Source: CAVRQM01 sp963756975 (lineage in GTDB: Bacteria; Pseudomonadota; Alphaproteobacteria; Acetobacterales; Acetobacteraceae). From it: a stretch of DNA of 64,000 bases. Under the pieces are notes generated by a model, which saw only the letters and a program-made list of their open reading frames with translations, was not told where the DNA came from and did not search any database. Positions 32,686 to 41,020 of the stretch are shown here, piece after piece. The position numbers and the translations under genes were made by a program. The first letter of the stretch is position 1. The number at the start of each line of letters is the position of its first letter. Location: assembly GCA_963756975.1 (NCBI GenBank), contig CAVWPS010000001.1, forward strand, positions 434,001 to 498,000, given 5' to 3'.

Positions 32686-34404
32686 ATGTCTCAAAGAATT
32701 CACCGTGTCGTTCTAATAGCACTCCTGCCCTGCCTTCTAGCCGGCTCGCTCGCCGCGCCGGCCGTGGCTCAGACGGCCCACCGCGTTCCCGCTCAGGCCT
32801 CGGCGAACGGCCCCTGGTCGAAGCTGGGCTTCTTTCCGATCGCGGTTTGGTACCAGACCGCGAACCAGACTGGCCACAGCGGCCCCTATCCGACCCTCGC
32901 CGCCGCCGCCGCCGCCGAGCGGATGAACATCTTCCTCGGGCAAGGCGCAAATTGGCCGGAGGCGTACGGCACCGACCAGGGGGAGATCGAGGCTATCCAG
33001 CAGAACGGGCTCTACCTGATCGGCGGCATCGCCGTTCCATCGACCGAAAACGCCTCGGCGCGTTCGGTCTCGTCGATTCTCGCACTCGCGCACAACACCG
33101 GCGCCGAAAGTAATCTGATCGGCTACAACGCAGGCGACGAGCCGGAGTGCGAACCGAGCGGCGCAGGGCAGACGTCGATGTCGGCGGTGCCGTCGGTCGT
33201 ATCCGGGATCAGCAACTACGACCCGACACGCGTCGTCACGTTCAACCAGACCGACTGGATGATCCAGCCGCAATGGCAGCATAATCCGTCTAATTGCCTG
33301 ACCTCGGACAAGACGGCGCTGCACGCCACCAGCATCGCGTCGTTCGACTATTATCCGGTGACCAGCCCCTACGTCGCGACCCAGCTCAACGTCACCGGCT
33401 CCGATTTCAAGTCGGTCAGCAACGACTCGCTCTGGGTGCAGGGGTTGTCGGTCCAGGCGCTGGCGATGTTCGCGCTCCCCGGCCAGCCGCTCTGGGCCTA
33501 CATCGAAGCCGGCGGCGACAATTTCGGCCTGTCCGAGGCGAGCAACACGTTCCAGGGCAGCGTCGCGGCGGGTTCGTCGACCCTCGTCAACGCGAGCGGC
33601 CGGTCGAGTTTCACCAGCACGTGGATCGGCCTCGCGGTGTCGGGCGCCGGCATCCCGGCCGGCACGACGATCGCCGGCGTGATCGACGCGACCCACGCCA
33701 CCATGAACCACGCGGCGACCGGCACGTCGTCGGGCTCGGTCGCGGTCGGCTCGGGTCGGCTCGGCGACTGCGTGGCCAGCGCCAATCTGTGCGTGGTCAA
33801 CGGCAACGAATATCGCCCGACCCAGGCGCAGGTGAGTTCCGAGGTCTGGATGAGCATCATCAACGGGGCCACCGGCATCGAGTATTTCTGCCACGACTCC
33901 ACCAGCTACTCCTTCTGCCTCGGCGATAGCGGCGCCGGCGGAGTGGCCGCGACGCAGACCCAGGAGAACCTGACCAGCATCGACAAGGCGGTCGGGAGCA
34001 AGGCGATGATCCTGAACTCGCCCACGGCCGGCATCTGCACGATGCAGCAGTTCAACGCCACCACCGGTGCCGCATCCACCACGAACGCCTGCAGCAACGG
34101 CATCCTGAGCATGGCGACCCAGAACCCCGCGGTGCCGGGCATGGCGCTGGTGAAGTCGTTCCAGGGCAAGACCTACCTGTTCGCGGAATCCGACCGCCGC
34201 AGCCAGGCCGGGGCCGGCTTCACCTACGGCCTTTCCGGACTGGCGGGGCATTCCGCGACGGTCATCTTCGATACCGATACCCGCTACGACCGCGTCCACA
34301 GCAGCCTCGGCGCGGCGTTCACGCTGGACGGTTCGGGCGGCTTCACCGACACGCTGGGTGCCAACCACGACGATTATCAGGTAAAAATCTACCGGATCGA
34401 CTAA
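32686..34404 (+). CDS. Secreted glycosidase-like protein of unknown function
   Basis: The 572-residue protein has a clear signal peptide (RVVLIALLPCLLAGSLAAP, cleavage after AVA). The body looks like a TIM-barrel hydrolase (FPIAVWYQ, NIFLGQGANW, GLYLIGGIAV, LIGYNAGDEPE with acidic residues at a strand end, SFDYYPVTSPY, PLWAYIEAGG). A roughly 65-residue Ser/Thr/Gly-rich beta module is inserted after EASNTFQGSV (VSGAGIPAGTTIAGVIDAT), then the barrel resumes. Placement after wzy suggests action on the EPS outside the cell. No family is recognised with confidence; GH activity is inferred from fold-like features. Confidence 0.65.
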   Translation: MSQRIHRVVLIALLPCLLAGSLAAPAVAQTAHRVPAQASANGPWSKLGFFPIAVWYQTANQTGHSGPYPTLAAAAAAERMNIFLGQGANWPEAYGTDQGEIEAIQQNGLYLIGGIAVPSTENASARSVSSILALAHNTGAESNLIGYNAGDEPECEPSGAGQTSMSAVPSVVSGISNYDPTRVVTFNQTDWMIQPQWQHNPSNCLTSDKTALHATSIASFDYYPVTSPYVATQLNVTGSDFKSVSNDSLWVQGLSVQALAMFALPGQPLWAYIEAGGDNFGLSEASNTFQGSVAAGSSTLVNASGRSSFTSTWIGLAVSGAGIPAGTTIAGVIDATHATMNHAATGTSSGSVAVGSGRLGDCVASANLCVVNGNEYRPTQAQVSSEVWMSIINGATGIEYFCHDSTSYSFCLGDSGAGGVAATQTQENLTSIDKAVGSKAMILNSPTAGICTMQQFNATTGAASTTNACSNGILSMATQNPAVPGMALVKSFQGKTYLFAESDRRSQAGAGFTYGLSGLAGHSATVIFDTDTRYDRVHSSLGAAFTLDGSGGFTDTLGANHDDYQVKIYRID

Positions 34405-34442
34405 ATCGGTCTGGGATCGAACGGCGGCCCTGGCCCGATCGG

Positions 34443-36248
34443 GTGACGGCCGCCGTTCCCCGCAACGTCCGATCGAGGCCGAACGCCCTGCCCCACACCG
34501 ACAACCCGCTGCACGCCTGGGTCAGGGCGCTCGAGCGCACCGCGCCATACGCGCAAGACACCGGTCCGACCCTGCCGGCCCTGGTGTCCGGCGCGGCCGC
34601 CGCATTCGGCGACCGGCCCGCCTTGCTGTCGGATGGCGGCAACCTGAGCTACGGCGAACTCGCCGGGCGCATGGCCCAGTATTCGCGGTGGACGCTGGAG
34701 CAGGGCCTCGCGCCCGGCGACGTCGTCGGGCTCATGCTGCCGAACTGCGCGGATTACGTCGCGATCTGGCTCGGCATCACGGCGGTCGGCGGTGTCGTGG
34801 CACTCATCAACCCGACCCTCGCCGGCGACGCGCTGCTGCACGCCCTGTCGGCGGTCGCGACCAAACACCTGATCGTCGGCGCCGAACCGAGCGCCGCCGT
34901 CGCCGGTCTCGCCGGCCGCCTGCCCGCCATTCCCATCTGGAGCATCGGCGGCGGGACCGGCTGGCCCAGGCTCGACGAGCATCTCGCCCGCATCCCGTCC
35001 GGGCCGTTGCGGCCGCACGAACAACGGCCGCCCGCCCTGCGCGACCTCGCTCTGCACATCTACACCTCCGGCACGACCGGCCTGCCGAAAGCGGCCAATG
35101 TCAGCCATCGCCGCATCGCCGAATGGTGCGGCTGGTTCGCCGGCCTGATCGACGTGCGCCCGGACGACCGGATGTACAACTGCCTGCCGATGTCGCACAG
35201 CGTCGGCGGCGTCGTGGCGATCGGCGCGATGCTCGCCGGCGGCGGCTCGGTGCTGATCCGGCCGAAATTCTCCGCGACACGCTTCTGGGACGACATCGTC
35301 GACGGCGACTGCACCCTGTTCCAATATATCGGCGAGCTGTGCCGCTACCTCGTCAACACGCCGCCGCACCCGCGCGAGACAGCGCACCGGCTGCGGCTGT
35401 GCTGCGGCAACGGCCTGCGCGGCGATGTCTGGACGATGTTCCAGGACCGGTTCGCCATCCCGCGCATCCTCGAATTCTACGCGGCGACCGAAGGCAACGT
35501 GTCGCTCTATAACGTCGACGGACGGCCGGGCGCGATCGGCCGCGTGCCCGGCTTCCTCGCCCACCGTTTCCCGATCGCCCTCGTCCGCTGCGACCCGGCG
35601 ACCCGCGTGCTGGCGCGCGGCGAGGACGGGCTGTGCATCCGCTGCGCCCGCGACGAGCCGGGCGAGGCGCTCGGCCGGATTTCCAGCGACTCAGGCCGGC
35701 CGTTCGAGGGCTACGCCGACGCCGGTGCGTCCGAGGCGAAAATCGCCAGGAACGTGCTCGCGGCCGGCGATGCGTGGTTTCGCACCGGCGACCTGATGCG
35801 CCGCGACGCCGCCGGGTTCTACTATTTCGTCGACCGGCTCGGCGATACGTTCCGCTGGAAAGGGGAGAACGTCGCGACCGAACAGGTGGCCGAAACCCTG
35901 CGCGGCTGTCCCGGTGTCACCGAGGCGGTGGTGTACGGCGTCGCCGTCCCCGGCAATGAGGGACGCGCCGGGATGGCGGCGCTGACGGTCGACGCGTCGT
36001 TCGATCTCGCCGCGTTTCGCGGCCACCTCGCCGGCCGCCTCGCCGACTACGCCCGTCCGCTGTTCCTGCGCCTGATGCGGGCGATCCCGGTAACCGGCAC
36101 CTTCAAGCCCGCCGCCGCGATGCTCGCCACCGAGGGCTACGATCCGGACACGGTGGCCGATCCGCTCTATATCGACGACCGCGCCCGCGCCGCCTACGTC
36201 CCGCTGGACCGCGACCTGCACGCGCGGATCGAGACGCTGCGGCTTTAG
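34443..36248 (+). CDS. FATP/VLACS-type acyl-CoA synthetase
   Basis: The 601-residue ANL enzyme has the AMP-binding P-loop IYTSGTTGLPKAANVSH, the FATP-specific EFYAATEGNVSLYN and WFRTGDLMRRDAAGFYYFVDR, and hinge region RWKGENVATEQV. The conserved C-terminal Lys region is GTFKPAAAML. The family activates long or very-long fatty acids (or bile acids) as CoA thioesters. A GTG start at 34443 is used. It ends overlapping the stop of the convergent SDR gene by two bases. In the EPS locus it may feed an acyl group to polysaccharide modification or module B. Confidence 0.88.
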   Translation: MTAAVPRNVRSRPNALPHTDNPLHAWVRALERTAPYAQDTGPTLPALVSGAAAAFGDRPALLSDGGNLSYGELAGRMAQYSRWTLEQGLAPGDVVGLMLPNCADYVAIWLGITAVGGVVALINPTLAGDALLHALSAVATKHLIVGAEPSAAVAGLAGRLPAIPIWSIGGGTGWPRLDEHLARIPSGPLRPHEQRPPALRDLALHIYTSGTTGLPKAANVSHRRIAEWCGWFAGLIDVRPDDRMYNCLPMSHSVGGVVAIGAMLAGGGSVLIRPKFSATRFWDDIVDGDCTLFQYIGELCRYLVNTPPHPRETAHRLRLCCGNGLRGDVWTMFQDRFAIPRILEFYAATEGNVSLYNVDGRPGAIGRVPGFLAHRFPIALVRCDPATRVLARGEDGLCIRCARDEPGEALGRISSDSGRPFEGYADAGASEAKIARNVLAAGDAWFRTGDLMRRDAAGFYYFVDRLGDTFRWKGENVATEQVAETLRGCPGVTEAVVYGVAVPGNEGRAGMAALTVDASFDLAAFRGHLAGRLADYARPLFLRLMRAIPVTGTFKPAAAMLATEGYDPDTVADPLYIDDRARAAYVPLDRDLHARIETLRL

Positions 36249-36971
36249 GCGGTGTTGCCCGCGTCGACCGTCAGCACGATGCCGGTGATGTTGCGCGCCG
36301 CCTCGCTCATCAGATAGGCGACCGCGCCGGCGATATCCTGCGTCTCCGGCATCCGGTGCAGCGCGCTGCGCCGCGCGATCTGCGCCCGCGCACCGGAATC
36401 GAGCTCCTTCGTCATCTCGGTCGCGACGAACCCCGGCGCCACCGCGTTCACGGTGATGCCGAGCGGGCCGAGTTCGCGCGCCAGCGAGCGGGTGAACCCG
36501 GCCAGCGCCGCCTTCGTCGCGGAATACGCCGACAGGCTGCGATAGCCGGTGCTGCCGACGATCGAGCCGATCGAGACGATCCGGCTGCCGCCATCGACCA
36601 TCATCGCCCGCACGACGTATTTCGTGAGCACCATCGGCGACACCAGATTGAGCCGCACCAGCTGCTCGATCGCGCCATCCGGCATGGTCGCCAGCACGCC
36701 GCCGGTGCCGAGGCCCGCGTTGTTCACCAGACCGTAGATCGGCCCGAACTCCGTGTGGACGGCGCGCACCATGTCGCCCAACCCTGAAATCTCGCTCAGG
36801 TCGCAGGCGCGGAAATGGATGTCGGCGTTCGCCTCACGGGCCTCCGTCAGCTCCGGGCTGTCGCGACGCGAAACCGCGACGACCCGGTGGCCGGCATCCG
36901 GCAAGCGTCCGCACGATCCCGAGGCCGATCCCGCGACTGCCGCCGGTGACGATGACGGTGCGATCAGCCAC
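36245..36971 (-). pseudogene. SDR-family 3-oxoacyl reductase (FabG-like), frameshift near N-terminus
   Basis: The Rossmann motif VTGGSRGIGLGI is read from GTG 36971, which overlaps the stop of the AMP-ligase gene. After RTLA the frame shifts near 36898-36902 (GCCGGATG where GCCGATG is expected), then DAGHRVVAVSRRD continues. The rest holds LVNNAGLGTGG, the catalytic Ser in IVSIGSIVGS and YxxxK in YSATKAALAGF, ending TGIVLTVDAGNTA. Without the extra base the protein is 241 residues, normal for FabG. It would reduce a 3-oxoacyl group on the adjacent carrier protein. Confidence 0.82.
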
Positions 36972-38367
36972 CGGTGCGGATCAGCTTTCCGGCGGCGCTG
37001 ACCGGCAGCGACGGCACGACTTTGACGATCGCCGGCACCTTCCACCACTCCATCGTCCGGCGGCACGACTCCAGGATCTCGGCCTCCAGCACGTTGCGCG
37101 GACTTTCGTCGCCGGCGTCGCGCAGCACGATTTCGACCATCACGACGGCACCGATGATCGGGCTGCGCTTCGCCTTGGCCAGCGACATCGACACGCGCGG
37201 GTGGCGATTGACGATCGCCTCCACCTCCTCGGGGTGCACTTTCAGCCCGCCGACGTTGATCACGCCGTCGCTGCGGCCGAGAAAATAGTACCGCTCGCCC
37301 CTCAGCTCGACGAGGTCCTTGGTGTCGACGAAGCCCGCTTCGTCCGTCAGCGGTTCGGCGGTCTTGCCCAGGTACCGGCTCGCCGCCCGGTCGGAGCGGA
37401 TCCGCAGCGTGCCGTCCTCGACCGCGAGCGCGACACCGTTGCGCACCGTGTCCACCCACTCCGCCGGGAAACCGGCCAGGCCGTCCGCCACCTCGAACGC
37501 GACGCCCGCCTCGGTCGACGCGAACGCGTGGCGCACGCGGGCATTCGGGTAGGCGGCGCGGAGCTTGTCCAGAATGGCCTGATCGGCGACCTCGCCCGAC
37601 AGCCGCACGTCGGCCGCGGTGAGCGACGCCGCCTTCGCGTTCAGCATCGCACCGCGCCAATGCGTCGGCGTGCCGGAGATGAACGTCACCCCGGCCTCCA
37701 GCGCGCGGGTCAGGAAATTGCCGCAGCCCTCGCCGGTGTGGGACAGCACCATCGAGCCGCCGCCGACCAGCGCGCGCAGCAGGATCTGCAGCCCGCCATA
37801 GCGCCTGATGTCGTAGAACGTGCTCCACACCCCGCGCGGGCCGTCCTGGGTCGCGGGCCGGACCACCGCGCCGATCAAGCCGCGGAGCCGGTGCAACGCG
37901 AGCTTCGGCGGACCGGTCGTGCCGGAGGTGAACAGCGCCCACTCGGTCTGAAGGCCGCCGCCCGGTGCCTCGTCCGCCGGCGTCACCGACGGGCTGCTGG
38001 ACACGACGCAGGTCAGGCCCGCCCGCTCCAGCGCGTCCCGCTCCGGTGCGGCGTCGTCGCACACGGCCACCGTCGCCTCGGTCGCGGCCACGGCGAGCAG
38101 CATGTTGTCCAGCGACAAATCCGGCGTGCACAGCACCACCCGTCGCGCCAGCCCGTCGAGTTCCAGCAGCGCCAGCGCCGTCGCCATCTGCGTCGATGTC
38201 CGCAGCAGCACGCACGCCCCGCGCAAACGCTCCCGGTTCGGCCCCAGCGTGGTGCCGTTCGCCATCGCGTCGAGCGGCACGCTTCCGGTCTGGTCGAGCA
38301 GAGCGCGGCCGGCGAGACCCGGGGCCGCCGTCAGCGCCCAGAGCGAAGGGTCAGCCGGCGTGCTCAT
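36964..38367 (-). CDS. ANL-family acyl/aryl ligase (carrier-protein loading)
   Basis: The 467-residue AMP-forming ligase has the P-loop LFTSGTTGPPKLALH, the motif FASTEAGVAFE, the DTKDLVELRGERYYFLGRSD hinge Asp region, and GGLKVHPEEVEAIV. The C-terminal catalytic Lys lies in SAAGKLIRTGG. It is shorter than acyl-CoA synthetases because of a reduced N-terminal part. It overlaps the carrier-protein gene (17 bases) and the SDR gene (8 bases), so the three form one operon: carrier protein, ligase, reductase. It probably adenylates a carboxylic acid and loads it on that carrier. Confidence 0.85.
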   Translation of the reverse strand: MSTPADPSLWALTAAPGLAGRALLDQTGSVPLDAMANGTTLGPNRERLRGACVLLRTSTQMATALALLELDGLARRVVLCTPDLSLDNMLLAVAATEATVAVCDDAAPERDALERAGLTCVVSSSPSVTPADEAPGGGLQTEWALFTSGTTGPPKLALHRLRGLIGAVVRPATQDGPRGVWSTFYDIRRYGGLQILLRALVGGGSMVLSHTGEGCGNFLTRALEAGVTFISGTPTHWRGAMLNAKAASLTAADVRLSGEVADQAILDKLRAAYPNARVRHAFASTEAGVAFEVADGLAGFPAEWVDTVRNGVALAVEDGTLRIRSDRAASRYLGKTAEPLTDEAGFVDTKDLVELRGERYYFLGRSDGVINVGGLKVHPEEVEAIVNRHPRVSMSLAKAKRSPIIGAVVMVEIVLRDAGDESPRNVLEAEILESCRRTMEWWKVPAIVKVVPSLPVSAAGKLIRTGG

Positions 38368-38594
38368 ACAACTCCACGAACTCGCCGAACGTCGTCGGGA
38401 TGGTGATTTCGTCGTCGGAGCTGAACGGGTCCGTCCCGGTGGCGCTCTCGAGCCGCACGACGATCACCGCCATGCACAGCGAGTTCCAGCCCCAGACCGA
38501 GCAACGGCGCGTCGTCGGTCAATGCGCCGAGCCGCCGGTTGTGCTCCTTCGCGACTTCGGTGAAGACGGTGACGACGGTTTCGCGGACAGACAT
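38351..38594 (-). pseudogene. Second acyl carrier protein, frameshifted as sequenced
   Basis: The N-terminal half (VRETVVTVFTEVAKEHNRRL, then LTDDAPLLGLG) is a carrier-protein helix I. An extra base near 38484-38494 moves the frame just before the phosphopantetheine site. The restored frame reads NSLCMAVIVVRLESATG then PFSSDDEITIPTTFGEFVEL and stops at 38351. Repaired length is 80 residues, exactly an ACP. The site Ser is in NSL rather than the usual DSL. As printed, the modification site is lost. Confidence 0.8.
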
Positions 38595-38611
38595 TCGATC
38601 GTTCCTCGGCC

Positions 38612-39580
38612 TTACGTGCGAGCAACGATGTTAGCATTGTCCGACGGAAGTGGGCAGACGTAACGGGGCTTGCGATCCGCCACTTGAGCCAGCCAGTTGG
38701 CATACAATCCGACCGTCAGATCGCGCCAAGAATGGCTCAGCCCTGCCACGCAGCTCGCCCACGGAAACGCCGCGAGCGTGTCGGCCTGTCGCGCATGGTC
38801 CGCACGGGTGCGAAACGCCGTGAGTTGCGCCGAGACATCCGCGCCGAACATGCCGTGCGGCAGTTCCGGATAGGCGTCGTTCGCGCCCGACAGATACTGC
38901 CGCACATCGCGGCGGTATTCGCGCAACAGCGTGTCGGCGTCGTATTCCGGGTGCCCCTGGCAGAACAGGAACGGCACGGTGTCCCCGGGTCCGAAATCCT
39001 TGGTGAAGATGTCGGCACCGGCCTGCGCGGAGTTGGACAGCATGCGGTAGCCGCCGTCGCGCAAAATATCCTCGGGCAGATCGTTGTAGCGCGAGTGCGG
39101 CAGCTGCCAGCGTTCCGGCAGGGCGTTCGCGAGCGGGTGCGCCGTCTCCGTGCGCGTGCAATCCATCAGCCCCGACAATTTCCGCGGCAGCCGGCGGCGT
39201 TCGATCCCGTCGAGGTACAGGATGACCGCATGCGCGGCGAGGCACGACCAGACGGTCGGGAGCGCGTGGTCGAGCGCGAAGTCCGCGACCGCCGTCAGCC
39301 TCGGCCAGAACGGTTCATCGACCAGTTTAGCCGCTCGCGGCGGCATGCCGGTCACGATCAGGCCGTCGAGCCCCGCCGCCGCGAGTGCGGCCATGTCGGC
39401 GTTGATCGCGCGCGCGCCCTCCGCCACGAGGCCCCTTGTCGCGAGGCCCGGCGTAAAGACCACGAGCCGGGCCGTGTCGCCGGACGCGGCCGAGAGGATG
39501 GCGCGAAACTGCTGCTCCGTCAGGCGCTGCGCCTCGCCCGGCATCCCGTTGACGAGCCCGATCGTGAGCGGCCCTGTCAT
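38612..39580 (-). CDS. metA: Homoserine O-acyltransferase, MetA-like (divergent)
   Basis: The 322-residue protein has the MetA fold (IGLVNGMPGEAQRLTEQQF; LDGLIVTGMPPRA). The nucleophile Cys lies in TVWSCLAAHAVIL, and His plus Glu of the triad lie in QGHPEYDADTL. Classical MetA has GAPVE and CWGAQA at these places, so this is a divergent subgroup. It acylates homoserine in methionine synthesis; succinyl versus acetyl donor cannot be decided. It follows metY by 8 bases, forming a metY-metA operon that supplies the acylated substrate MetY uses. Confidence 0.85.
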   Translation of the reverse strand: MTGPLTIGLVNGMPGEAQRLTEQQFRAILSAASGDTARLVVFTPGLATRGLVAEGARAINADMAALAAAGLDGLIVTGMPPRAAKLVDEPFWPRLTAVADFALDHALPTVWSCLAAHAVILYLDGIERRRLPRKLSGLMDCTRTETAHPLANALPERWQLPHSRYNDLPEDILRDGGYRMLSNSAQAGADIFTKDFGPGDTVPFLFCQGHPEYDADTLLREYRRDVRQYLSGANDAYPELPHGMFGADVSAQLTAFRTRADHARQADTLAAFPWASCVAGLSHSWRDLTVGLYANWLAQVADRKPRYVCPLPSDNANIVART

Positions 39581-39588
39581 TGCCGTGG

Positions 39589-40902
39589 TCAGGCGCTCAT
39601 CGCGAGCGCGTCCGACGCTTGGCCGACCATGTCGAGCGCCTGATCGAGGTCGGCGATGATGTCGTCCGCGTGCTCGATCCCGATGCTGAGCCGGATCATC
39701 TCGGGCGTGACGCCGGCGCGCATCTGCTCGGCAGGGTTCATCTGCCGGTGCGTGGTCGACGCGGGGTGGCACGCGAGCGATTTCGCGTCGCCGAGGTTGA
39801 CCAGCCGCTTGACCAGTTTCAGCGCGTCGTAGAAGCGCACCGCGCCCTCGTACCCGCCGACCGCCCCGAACGTCATCAGCGAGCACGCGCGGCCGCCGAG
39901 GTATTTCTGCGCCAGCGCGTGGAACGGATTGTCGGGGAAGCCGACGTAATTCACCCAGCCGACACGCGGATCGCTGCGCAGGAAGTGCGCCACCTTGGCC
40001 GCGTTCTCGACGTGGCGGTCGACACGCAGCGCCACCGTCTCGATCCCCTGCAGCAGCATGAACGCGGAGAGCGGCGACAGCACCGCGCCGGTGGTGCGCA
40101 GGAACACGCTTCGGCACCGCTCGATGAAGGCGGAGGGGCCGAAATGGTCGGCGTAGACCATGCCGTGGTACGAGGCGTCGGGCTCGTTGAACATCGGGAA
40201 CCGCTCGGGGTCGCGGCTCCAGTCGAACTTGCCGGCGTCGACGACGATGCCGCCCATGGTGGTGCCGTGGCCGCCCAGAAACTTGGTCAGCGAGTGGACG
40301 ACGATGTCGGCCCCGTACTCGATCGGGCGCAGCAGGATCGGGGTCGCGACGGTGTTGTCCACGATCAGCGGCACGCCGTGCGCGTGCGCCACCCGGGCCA
40401 GCGCCTCGATGTCGCACATGTTGCCGGCGGGGTTGCCGACGCTTTCGCAGAACACGGCGCGGGTGTCGCCGTCGATCAGCTTTTCGATGTCGGCCGCGCG
40501 GTCGCTGGCCGCGAACCGGACCTCGATCCCTTGGCGGCGGAAAAAATGCGCGAACAGGGTGTGGGTCGTGCCGTACAGCTGCGGCACGGACACCAGGTTC
40601 TTGCCGGGGTCCATCAGGTTCGCGACGGCGTAATACAGCGCGGCCTGCCCGGAGCCGGTCGCCAGCGCCGCCAGCCCGCCCTCGAGCTGCGCCACCCGGC
40701 GTTCCAGCACGGCGCAAGTGGGGTTGCTGATCCGGCTGTAGCGAAAGCCCTCCGCCTCCAGGTTGAACAGCGCCGCACCGTGCTCGGCGCTGTCGAACTC
40801 GTAGGCGACGGTCTGGTAGATCGGCACCGCCACGGATTTCGTCGTGGGATCGGTGTCGTAACCGCCGTGGATGGCGATCGTCTCCCGGCGGGATGTCGGC
40901 AT
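39589..40902 (-). CDS. metY: O-acetylhomoserine (thiol)-lyase, MetY-like
   Basis: The 437-residue PLP enzyme of the Cys/Met metabolism family has Lys in VHSLTKFLGGHGTTMGG, which binds PLP. Other family marks are SVAVPIYQTVAYEF, FRYSRISNPT, GSGQAALYYA and the C-terminal GIEHADDIIADL. It converts O-acyl-homoserine and sulfide to homocysteine. ATG 40902 is chosen because GGAG lies nine bases upstream. No SAM-II riboswitch could be recognised before it, although alphaproteobacterial met genes often have one. Confidence 0.92.
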   Translation of the reverse strand: MPTSRRETIAIHGGYDTDPTTKSVAVPIYQTVAYEFDSAEHGAALFNLEAEGFRYSRISNPTCAVLERRVAQLEGGLAALATGSGQAALYYAVANLMDPGKNLVSVPQLYGTTHTLFAHFFRRQGIEVRFAASDRAADIEKLIDGDTRAVFCESVGNPAGNMCDIEALARVAHAHGVPLIVDNTVATPILLRPIEYGADIVVHSLTKFLGGHGTTMGGIVVDAGKFDWSRDPERFPMFNEPDASYHGMVYADHFGPSAFIERCRSVFLRTTGAVLSPLSAFMLLQGIETVALRVDRHVENAAKVAHFLRSDPRVGWVNYVGFPDNPFHALAQKYLGGRACSLMTFGAVGGYEGAVRFYDALKLVKRLVNLGDAKSLACHPASTTHRQMNPAEQMRAGVTPEMIRLSIGIEHADDIIADLDQALDMVGQASDALAMSA

Positions 40903-41020
40903 GATGGTCGCTCCGGTCTGTCGCGGCATGGTCGGTCGGACGTCGTTGAGTTGACTAATCGATACAGCTACGCTGAACGGGTAACCATTGATAGTATCTC
41001 GTCACGCGCGGATCACGATC

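Noticed and set aside
40903..41020. Possible SAM-II riboswitch before metY
   Set aside because: I searched for the conserved pseudoknot segments of SAM-II and found none that fit.
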